From positions 1-12,613 of the forward strand of contig JAEZTD010000421.1 in assembly GCA_023443705.1 (NCBI GenBank): a stretch of 12,613 nucleotides of DNA, written 5' to 3'. Within the stretch, counting starts at the first letter, position 1; each line of letters begins with the position of its first letter. Below, in pieces: positions 7,000 through 12,613 of the stretch. The DNA comes from Bacillota bacterium (GTDB lineage: Bacteria > Bacillota > Clostridia > Christensenellales > Aristaeellaceae). The position numbers were made by a program, and so were the translations under genes. The notes under the pieces were generated by a model. The model worked only from the letters and a program-made list of their open reading frames with translations. It had not been told where the DNA came from and did not search any database.

Positions 7000-7008
7000 T
7001 TCATGGGG

Positions 7009-7248
7009 TTATGGTTCTTCCGGTCCGTTGGGCCACGAGTCCGAGTCGTCGTAGATGCCGCTCACATCCATCATTGCAGAGCGGGCGGCCTCGTTGGCCA
7101 GCGCAACCAGTTCTTCCGGCGAAGAAATCTCCGCACCCACGATGCGCGCCCGAACCGACGGGTGCAGCGACTCCATGTATTCGTAGGCCTCGGGGTCTTC
7201 CCTAAGAAGCGTCTTCAGGCTGCCCGAGGCCTCTTCCGGGATTGCCAT
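7009..7248 (-). CDS. Small acidic protein of unknown function
   Basis: A 79-residue, acidic, largely helical protein with no signal peptide, membrane segment or cysteine. I do not recognise a characterised family; the core (MESLHPSVRARIVGAEISSPEELVAL split around a helix turn) resembles short uncharacterised Firmicute proteins in which a Sxx-V-x-x-x-I segment precedes an S-x-EEL helix. The ATG at 7248 is chosen because AAAGGCGGTGA (7263-7253) ends 4 nt upstream, a one-mismatch copy of the ideal ribosome site; an ATG at 7311 in the same frame lacks one. The frame, ribosome site and 3' hairpin argue that it is real. No promoter could be assigned with confidence. Confidence 0.65.
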   Translation of the reverse strand: MAIPEEASGSLKTLLREDPEAYEYMESLHPSVRARIVGAEISSPEELVALANEAARSAMMDVSGIYDDSDSWPNGPEEP

Positions 7249-7252
7249 CACG

Positions 7253-7263
7253 TCACCGCCTTT
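7253..7263 (-). promoter_or_regulatory. Ribosome binding site that sets the start of the 79-residue gene
   Basis: AAAGGCGGTGA on the minus strand, 4 nt before the ATG at 7248. It differs from the full anti-16S complement AAAGGAGGTGA by one base. It favours this ATG over the in-frame ATG at 7311. Confidence 0.65.
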
Positions 7264-7363
7264 CGCCCGTAGTTTGGGCGGATTTGGCATCATCCATGCG
7301 AGATGCGACAAATCTAGTTTTCATAAAAATGAACACGCAGCCCTAAGAGTGAGACGCTGACCG

Positions 7364-7391
7364 AACCGCCATCGAATGGCGCGGTTTTTTT
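7364..7391 (+). terminator. Plus-strand terminator-like hairpin with T7, no assigned gene upstream
   Basis: AACCG-CCAT (7364-7372) pairs with ATGG and CGGTT (7375-7386) with a small bulge, followed by seven T (7385-7391). The shape is that of a factor-independent terminator on the plus strand. The nearest plus-strand gene ends at 6730, more than 600 bp away, so its transcript is unidentified. It would also shield the liv promoter from read-through. Confidence 0.6.
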
Positions 7392-7560
7392 GTAAAAAGA
7401 GAGCAATGCATTAATATTGATTGCGCATAATGGGAGCCCGGCATGCTTCGGCAGGCGCGCATCGCAAGCCTTAATCCGGCGAGGAGCGCCGCTATTTTTG
7501 GGCACTCCGCTGATGTGCTTATTTTTGTGTTTAGAATTGCCGTTTTCTCGGATTTGGGGG

Positions 7561-7589
7561 TTGAATGATCGTGGAAAATGAATTATAAT
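7561..7589 (+). promoter_or_regulatory. Promoter of the liv operon
   Basis: TTGAAT (7561-7566) and TATAAT (7584-7589) are separated by exactly 17 bp. The predicted start is about 7596, leaving a leader of roughly 36 nt before the livG ATG at 7632. The -10 box overlaps the in-frame ATG at 7578, which rules that codon out as the start. Confidence 0.8.
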
Positions 7590-7631
7590 GCACGTGTCCA
7601 TTCATTTTCATACACACAGAAGGGGCGGCGT

Positions 7632-8400
7632 ATGAGCGCATTTTTGGAGGCTTCCGAGCTCACGATGCGGTTCAAGGGCCTGACGGCTGTCAACCGTTTT
7701 TCGGCCTCGCTGGAACGCGGCGGGATTTACGGGCTGATCGGTACGAACGGCGCGGGCAAGACGACGCTGATCAACATTCTCTCGGGGCAGCAGAAGCCCA
7801 CCAGCGGCGTCGCGCGGCTGGATGGGCGCCCGATTACGGGCGTTCGCCCGGACATCGTGGCCCGGATGGGCGTGGGTCGCACCTATCAGAATCTCCGGTT
7901 GTTTGGCAGGATGACCTGCCTTGAAAACGCGATGATCGGCGCGCAGCTCAACAAGGGCTACAACCTGACGCAGGCGCTTTTGAGCCTCCCTGTCTTTTGG
8001 AAGCGGGAAAAAGCGCTGCGCGACACGGCCATGGAAATGCTCGCTGCGGTGGGCCTTGAAAACTCGGCGGAAAAGGAAGCTTCTTCACTTCCATACGGAG
8101 ACCAGCGCCTGCTCGAAATTGCCCGGACCCTTGCGATGAAGCCGAAGCTCCTCCTTCTGGACGAGCCCGCCGCCGGCATGAACCCCCGAGAGAGCGCGGA
8201 TCTGGTCGAAACCATCCGCCGCGTGCAGAAGGATTTTGGCCTCACGATGCTTCTGGTCGAGCACGACATGAAGGTCGTGATGGAACTGTGTCAGTACATC
8301 TACGTGATGGCCTTCGGCGAAACCATCTTCCACGGCCTGCCGCAGGAGGTCAGCGAACACCCGAAGGTCATCGAAGCCTATTTGGGGAGGGCTGCGCGCC

Positions 8401-8408
<8 letters not shown>
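7632..8408 (+). CDS. livG: Branched-chain amino acid/amide-type ABC transporter ATPase LivG
   Basis: A 258-residue HAAT-family ATPase. Walker A is GTNGAGKTT (residues 37-45), the Q-loop glutamine is Q86 in GRTYQN, the signature is LPYGDQR (153-159, the LivG-type form of LSGGQ), Walker B is KLLLLDEP with E178, and the switch histidine is H211 in LVEHDM. The PAAGMNP segment after Walker B and the YLG near the C terminus are typical of LivG. The ATG at 7632 follows AGAAGGGG with 6-7 nt spacing. It is the first gene of a five-gene operon and overlaps livF by 8 bp. The two ATPases would form a heterodimer on the cytoplasmic side of LivH-LivM. Substrate is set by the binding protein at the operon's end. 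Confidence 0.95.
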
Positions 8409-9105
<697 letters not shown>

Positions 9106-9109
9106 GGGC

Positions 9110-10006
9110 ATGGATCCATCCTATGTGCTGATTCAGGTGGTCAACGGCCTGAAGCTGGGCAGCGTCTATGCCATCGTCGCCACCGGTTATTCAATTGTCT
9201 ACAGCATTTTGCGCCTGATCAACTTCGCCCACGGCGACATCATGTGCGTGGGCGTGTACGCCGCCTACATGATGCTTTCGGTCATGATGGCGCCGCTGCC
9301 GGTGGCGATTGCCCTTGCGATCATCACTTCGGTGGTTCTGGGCGTGGTGGTGGAGCGAATCGCCTACCGCCCGCTGCGCTCCGCCAGCGAGGAAACCGTG
9401 ATGATGACCTCCATCGCCGTTTCAATGTTCGTCCAGAACCTGATGACCATGATCTTCTCCGCCCAGAGTCGGGCGTTCAAGCTGCCCGATTCGCTGGTGC
9501 AGCTGCACAGGATCGGCGGAGTCACGCTGTCCACGATGAACATCATCACCTTCGTCCTGACGGCCGTTCTCCTCGTGGGGCTCAACCTCGTGATCCGGCG
9601 CACCCGCATCGGCATGGCGATGCGCGCCTGCACCGACAATCCGAAAGCCGCGCGGCTGATGGGCATCAACGTAAACACCGTCGTTACTTTTTCATTCGCG
9701 GTGGGCTCGGGCCTTGCGGCGGTGGCGGGCATTATGCTGGCGGGCGAATACAAGACCATCGACCCGCTGATGGGCTTCGTACCCGGCGTCAAGGCCTTCG
9801 TCGCGGCGGTGCTGGGCGGCATTGGCAGCCTCTCCGGCGCGGTGATCGGCGGCTTTCTCATGGGCGTGGCCGAAATGCTGTTTGCAGGGCTTTTGCCGCC
9901 CAAGTACGCGGTGTACCGCGACGCGCTGGTGTTCGTGATCCTGATTCTGGTGCTCCTGGTCAAGCCCAACGGCCTGATCGGCGCGCGCAGCGGAAGGAGG
10001 AGCTAA
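9110..10006 (+). CDS. livH: Branched-chain amino acid/amide-type ABC transporter permease LivH
   Basis: A 298-residue integral membrane permease with about eight hydrophobic segments. Diagnostic parts are the N-terminal INFAHGDIMCVG (residues 37-48) and the cytoplasmic coupling loop ACTDNPKAARLMGIN (D176, G185), which contacts an ATPase. The C terminus KPNGLIG is the usual LivH ending. The frame is open further upstream within livF, but the ATG at 9110 is the start: GGGGAGG lies about 8 nt before it and it follows the livF stop by 4 bp. It forms the translocation path with LivM, encoded one base downstream. Confidence 0.95.
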   Translation: MDPSYVLIQVVNGLKLGSVYAIVATGYSIVYSILRLINFAHGDIMCVGVYAAYMMLSVMMAPLPVAIALAIITSVVLGVVVERIAYRPLRSASEETVMMTSIAVSMFVQNLMTMIFSAQSRAFKLPDSLVQLHRIGGVTLSTMNIITFVLTAVLLVGLNLVIRRTRIGMAMRACTDNPKAARLMGINVNTVVTFSFAVGSGLAAVAGIMLAGEYKTIDPLMGFVPGVKAFVAAVLGGIGSLSGAVIGGFLMGVAEMLFAGLLPPKYAVYRDALVFVILILVLLVKPNGLIGARSGRRS

Positions 10007-10007
10007 C

Positions 10008-11105
10008 ATGATTTTGCGCAACAGGGCGTTTCGCTTCTGGGCGTTCATCGCGCTGCCCATCGCGCTGATCGTTCTGGCCGAGCAGACGCTGCCCGGCTAC
10101 TACGTGCGGCTCATCAAGCTTGTGGGCATCAACATCATCCTGGCGTCCAGCCTCAGCCTCTGCAACGGTTTTACCGGCATCTTTTCGATGGGCCACGCGG
10201 GCTTTATGGCCATCGGCGCCTACGCGTCCGCGCTCATGACGATCCCGTCCGCCAAGAAGGCGGTGCTCCTGAAAAACCTGCCGGAGGCGATCCAGCAGGT
10301 GGCGATGCCGCTTCTCCCGGCGCTCATCGTCGGCGGCGTCATTGCGGCGCTGGTGGCGCTTTTGATCGGTTTTCCGGTGCTCCGCTTCAAGGGGCACTAC
10401 CTGTCGGTGGCGACGCTGGGGCTGATCGTCATCATCCGGTCGGTTCTTCAGAACAACCCCGACTACACCAACGGCGCCAAGGGGCTGACCGGTATCGCCG
10501 GGCTTTCGGACACGTTCACGATCTATCTGGTGATGATCGCGATGATGTTCATTCTGCACCGCATTCTGCACTCGGCCTACGGGCGCAGCATGATCGCCAT
10601 CCGGGACGACATCGTGGCCGCCGAATCGCTGGGCGTCGGTCTTGCCCGGCACCGGCTTCTGGCCTTCTGCGTCAGCGCCTTCATGGCGGCGGTGGCGGGC
10701 GGGCTGTGGGCGCACCTGGTCAAGGTGATTTCGCCGTCCTTCTTCTACTACGACAAGACCTTCGTCATTGTGGAGACGTCGATCATCGGCGGCATGTATT
10801 CGCTGAGCGGCGCGGTAGTCGGCTCCCTGATCATGACCTTCGTGCCGGAGTACCTTTCGGGTCTGGAGTCGGGCATCAACCTGTTCGGCCTTCAGATTCC
10901 GCCCCTCTACGGCGCGGCGCAGCTGATTTTGTCGGCGCTCATGATCGTCATCGTCATCTTCCGGCGGCAGGGCATCGTGGGCTACAGCGATCTGCTCGTC
11001 GATTCTTGGTTTGACGCTTCCGTCTACCGCGGCGCGTTCGACCCGAAGGAATACCGGGCGCTTGGCCGGGCGGTGGCCGCGAAGTTTGCAAAAAGGGGAG
11101 CCTGA
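10008..11105 (+). CDS. livM: Branched-chain amino acid/amide-type ABC transporter permease LivM
   Basis: A 365-residue permease. An N-terminal helix is followed by the LivM signature NGFTGIFSMGHAGFMAIGAY, then several membrane segments and the coupling loop AIRDDIVAAESLGVGLARHR, close to the classical AIRENE/D-A-A-E-G motif. The C-terminal tail is hydrophilic and about 50 residues long (GYSDLLVDSWF onward), a little longer than the E. coli type. The ATG is one base after the livH stop, with AGGAGG about 6 nt upstream within the livH end. It pairs with LivH. A GC-rich intercistronic hairpin and the binding-protein gene follow. Confidence 0.95.
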   Translation: MILRNRAFRFWAFIALPIALIVLAEQTLPGYYVRLIKLVGINIILASSLSLCNGFTGIFSMGHAGFMAIGAYASALMTIPSAKKAVLLKNLPEAIQQVAMPLLPALIVGGVIAALVALLIGFPVLRFKGHYLSVATLGLIVIIRSVLQNNPDYTNGAKGLTGIAGLSDTFTIYLVMIAMMFILHRILHSAYGRSMIAIRDDIVAAESLGVGLARHRLLAFCVSAFMAAVAGGLWAHLVKVISPSFFYYDKTFVIVETSIIGGMYSLSGAVVGSLIMTFVPEYLSGLESGINLFGLQIPPLYGAAQLILSALMIVIVIFRRQGIVGYSDLLVDSWFDASVYRGAFDPKEYRALGRAVAAKFAKRGA

Positions 11106-11110
11106 AGCAC

Positions 11111-11133
11111 ATACCGCGGCGGGGCCGCGTTAT
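11111..11133 (+). promoter_or_regulatory. Intercistronic stem-loop between livM and the binding-protein gene
   Basis: CGCGGC (11115-11120) pairs with GCCGCG (11124-11129) around a 3-nt loop, extended after one mismatch by ATA with TAT. No T tract follows, so it is not a terminator. It lies just before the ribosome site of the binding protein and may stabilise or separate a binding-protein mRNA, which must be more abundant than the permease messages. This role is inference. Confidence 0.5.
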
Positions 11134-11160
11134 GGGATCAATCTAGGGGAGGGTTTTCAA

Positions 11161-12309
11161 ATGAGGATGAAGAGGCTACTGTCCATGCTGCTTGCGCTGA
11201 CGATGATTCTGGCGCTGTCGGGTACCGCGCTGGCTGATTCCATCAAAATCGGCGCGATCTACAACCTGACCGGCGGTCAGGCCTCGCTGGATCAGCCGTC
11301 GCTCAACGGCTTCCAGATGGCGGCCGATGAGATCAACGCGGCCGGCGGCATCAACGGAACCCCGGTGGAAGTCGTCGCCATCGACGGCAAGACCGAACAG
11401 GACGCCGTATCCAACGCCGTCACCAAGATGATCGACGTGGAGAAGGTCTCCGTCGTGGCGGGCCTGTCCGACTCCAACTACGCGCTGGCCGCGGGCATGA
11501 TCGCCCAGGAAGCCGGCATCCCTTACGTCACCTCCGGTGCGACGCTGCCGACGCTGCCCGACCTCGTGGGCGACCTGGCGTTCCTCGCGCCCTTCGGCGA
11601 CAACGTGCAGGCCTACGCCTGCGCTGAGTACCTTGTGAATGACCTTGGCTACACCAAGTGCTACCTGCTGACCGATATGTCCATGGAGTTCACCACCACG
11701 CTGTCCTCCTTCTTCAAGGAGCGTTTTGAGGCGCTGGGCGGCACCATCGTGCTCGAGGACATCTACATGAACAAGGACCCGGACTACTCCGCGCAGATTG
11801 ACCGCTTCCTCGCGGAAGGCACCGGGGCTGAAGCCATCTTCATCGCGGGCGTGCCGGATGACGCGGGCGTCATCGTCAAGCAGTTCCGCGACAAGGGCGC
11901 GGCGCAGACCATCATCTCCGGCGACGGCTTCGACACCCCGCTTCTGATGGAAGTCGCGGGCGCGCAGGCCGAGGGCGTGCTGGTCGGCACCCACGCTTCT
12001 TTGAAGAACACCAGCGAAAAGGTCCAGAACTTCGTCAAGTCATACACCGAAAAGTACGGCAACGCGCCGGAGAACGCCTTCGCCGCCCTGGGCTATGACA
12101 CCATGTACCTCCTGGCCGACGCCATCGGCCGCGCGGGCTCCACGGACGGCGCCGCCATCGCCAAAGCCATCGGCGAGACCGCCGGCCTCGTGGGCGTCAC
12201 CGGCACCATCACCTACAAGGATGGAAGCCACGTCCCGATGAAGTCCGTGACCATCAACGTGGTCAAGGACGGTGGATTCGAGTTCGTCAAGGAAGTCACG
12301 CCTTCCTGA
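11161..12309 (+). CDS. Extracellular substrate-binding protein, LivJ/LivK type (type 1 periplasmic-binding fold)
   Basis: A 382-residue Peripla_BP_6 protein that captures ligand outside the cell and delivers it to LivHM. The signal peptide is residues 1-25, with a basic start, a hydrophobic core and a signal peptidase I site ALA-DS; there is no lipobox cysteine. The mature protein opens with IKIGAIYNLTGG and contains the ligand-pocket segment TSGATLPTLP (124-133), DPDYSAQIDRF (206-216), GDGFDTP (254-260) and GYDTMYLLADA (311-321), all typical of the family. GGGGAGG lies about 10 nt before the ATG at 11161; an ATG two codons later is possible. It is the last gene of the operon, before two 3' hairpins. 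The ligand could be branched-chain amino acids, amides, urea or similar; the sequence does not decide it. Confidence 0.94.
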   Translation: MRMKRLLSMLLALTMILALSGTALADSIKIGAIYNLTGGQASLDQPSLNGFQMAADEINAAGGINGTPVEVVAIDGKTEQDAVSNAVTKMIDVEKVSVVAGLSDSNYALAAGMIAQEAGIPYVTSGATLPTLPDLVGDLAFLAPFGDNVQAYACAEYLVNDLGYTKCYLLTDMSMEFTTTLSSFFKERFEALGGTIVLEDIYMNKDPDYSAQIDRFLAEGTGAEAIFIAGVPDDAGVIVKQFRDKGAAQTIISGDGFDTPLLMEVAGAQAEGVLVGTHASLKNTSEKVQNFVKSYTEKYGNAPENAFAALGYDTMYLLADAIGRAGSTDGAAIAKAIGETAGLVGVTGTITYKDGSHVPMKSVTINVVKDGGFEFVKEVTPS

Positions 12310-12325
12310 TCCAAGCAAACTGATA

Positions 12326-12356
12326 CGTTCGGAGAGGGCTTCGCCCTCTCCGAACG
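12326..12356 (+). terminator. Long stem-loop 3' of the binding-protein gene
   Basis: A perfect 14-bp stem: CGTTCGGAGAGGGC (12326-12339) against 12343-12356, with a TTC loop. It lies 17 bp after the stop. No T tract follows, so by itself it is more likely a message-protecting 3' hairpin; the true terminator is about 40 bp downstream. Confidence 0.7.
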
Positions 12357-12394
12357 CGCCCGCGAGGCAATCCGCCCGTGCGTCATGGAAAAGC

Positions 12395-12439
12395 GCAAGC
12401 CCGTGGGTGCAGGATTCGCCTTCGGGCTTGCTTTTTTTT
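12395..12439 (+). terminator. Factor-independent terminator of the liv operon
   Basis: GCAAGCCCG (12395-12403) pairs perfectly with CGGGCTTGC (12423-12431) around a 19-nt loop, and is followed by eight T (12432-12439). It closes the operon and precedes the creatininase-family gene. Confidence 0.88.
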
Positions 12440-12494
12440 GCGGGAAAAGGTACCATTGTAGTGATGATTCAACATGCGTTTGGGAGGGATATCC

Positions 12495-12613
12495 ATGCAC
12501 GAGGCTTTAAAGATCACCGCCCATCAGTTCAAGGAAGGCAAGTATGACAAGGCCATTCTGGCGCTGGGCTCCTGCGAGGCTCATGGCCAGCACCTGCCGC
12601 TGGGCACCGATAC
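12495..12613 (+). CDS. Creatininase-family amidohydrolase, N-terminal part (cut by window end)
   Basis: The frame runs from ATG 12495 to the window end, 39 full codons. GGGAGGGA ends about 6 nt upstream. Residues 24-39, reading LGSCEAHGQHLPLGTD, match the metal-binding motif of the creatininase family (GSxEqHGpHLPlgTD), with E28, H30 and D39 as expected metal ligands; the other ligands (a later His and Glu) lie beyond the window. Family members hydrolyse creatinine, formamide groups in riboflavin/F420 synthesis, or other cyclic and linear amides, so the substrate is open. It is separated from the liv operon by a terminator but is codirectional, which suggests a possible functional link to the imported compound. 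Confidence 0.85.
   Translation, partial: MHEALKITAHQFKEGKYDKAILALGSCEAHGQHLPLGTD

Larger units (their letters stand above)
6731..7008. other. Non-coding, hairpin-rich stretch between convergent genes
   Basis: No credible gene was found in these 278 bp between the pirin gene (plus strand) and a small minus-strand gene. Instead there are six inverted repeats in a row, at 6741-6766, 6801-6825, 6827-6864, 6872-6919, 6942-6959 and 6970-6999. The strongest ones are entered separately. It may hold 3' ends of both transcripts, a structured RNA, or repeat-type palindromes. Confidence 0.7.
7249..7560. other. Intergenic region upstream of the liv operon
   Basis: No supported gene was found. The stretch holds the ribosome site and a small hairpin (7264-7280) ahead of the minus-strand gene and a terminator-like hairpin on the plus strand (7364-7391). 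Beyond that it has a run of lower GC content than its surroundings (about 7390-7570). No riboswitch was recognised. Confidence 0.6.

Noticed and set aside
7296..7346. A 16-codon plus-strand frame that would end just before the terminator at 7364
   Set aside because: No ribosome site precedes its ATG and it is too short to judge.
7477..7491. Short hairpin CGGCG/CGCCG followed by CTATTTTT
   Set aside because: Only five base pairs with a five-base loop; too weak to call a terminator without other support.
7314..7601. A 95-codon minus-strand open frame overlapping the liv promoter
   Set aside because: It runs through the terminator hairpin and the promoter region, has no ribosome site and shows no protein-like pattern.
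9960..10715. Minus-strand open frame opposite livM
   Set aside because: Low-complexity His/Arg/Asp-rich translation typical of the antisense of a membrane protein gene in GC-rich DNA.
12428..12456. TTGCTT-17-TACCAT as a promoter for the creatininase-family gene
   Set aside because: The spacing is right but the -35 box lies inside the liv terminator stem and T tract, and the -10 box matches poorly. Not listed as a feature.

Overview
The window looks like a GC-rich Firmicute, probably a member of the Clostridia. Evidence for this is the strong GGAGG-type ribosome binding sites before nearly every gene, compact operons, consensus-like TTGNNN-17-TATAAT promoters and factor-independent terminators with T tracts. 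The genus cannot be told from the sequence. No rRNA, tRNA, CRISPR array, insertion sequence or phage gene was seen.

Layout. (1) 1-955, plus strand: the tail of a permease and a complete ATPase of a tryptophan/tyrosine-type (ABC_sub_bind family) importer, ending at a perfect 44-bp palindrome that can terminate transcription in both directions. (2) 5240-1015, minus strand: a two-gene operon with a clear promoter. It encodes a short-chain dehydrogenase and an 1106-residue fusion of acyl-AMP ligase, acyl carrier protein and PLP-dependent alpha-oxoamine synthase. (3) 5316-6730, plus strand: a divergent peroxiredoxin-pirin pair. (4) 6731-7631: a hairpin-rich non-coding stretch, a small minus-strand gene of unknown function (79 residues), and an unassigned plus-strand terminator. 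(5) 7561-12439, plus strand: a complete branched-chain amino acid/amide (HAAT) ABC transporter in the order livG-livF-livH-livM-binding protein, with promoter and terminator. (6) 12495-end: the start of a creatininase-family amidohydrolase.

The most interesting part is region 2. The fusion holds every catalytic part needed to activate a fatty acid, load it on a carrier domain in cis and condense it decarboxylatively with an amino acid to give a long-chain 2-amino-3-ketone. The neighbouring reductase could turn that ketone into a sphingoid-type amino alcohol. This is the logic of sphingoid-base synthesis (acyl-ACP synthetase + ACP + serine palmitoyltransferase + 3-ketosphinganine reductase) packed into two polypeptides. 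The chemistry is inferred from domain content. The amino acid used, the chain length and the final product (sphingoid base, signal molecule or other amino lipid) are not shown by the sequence.
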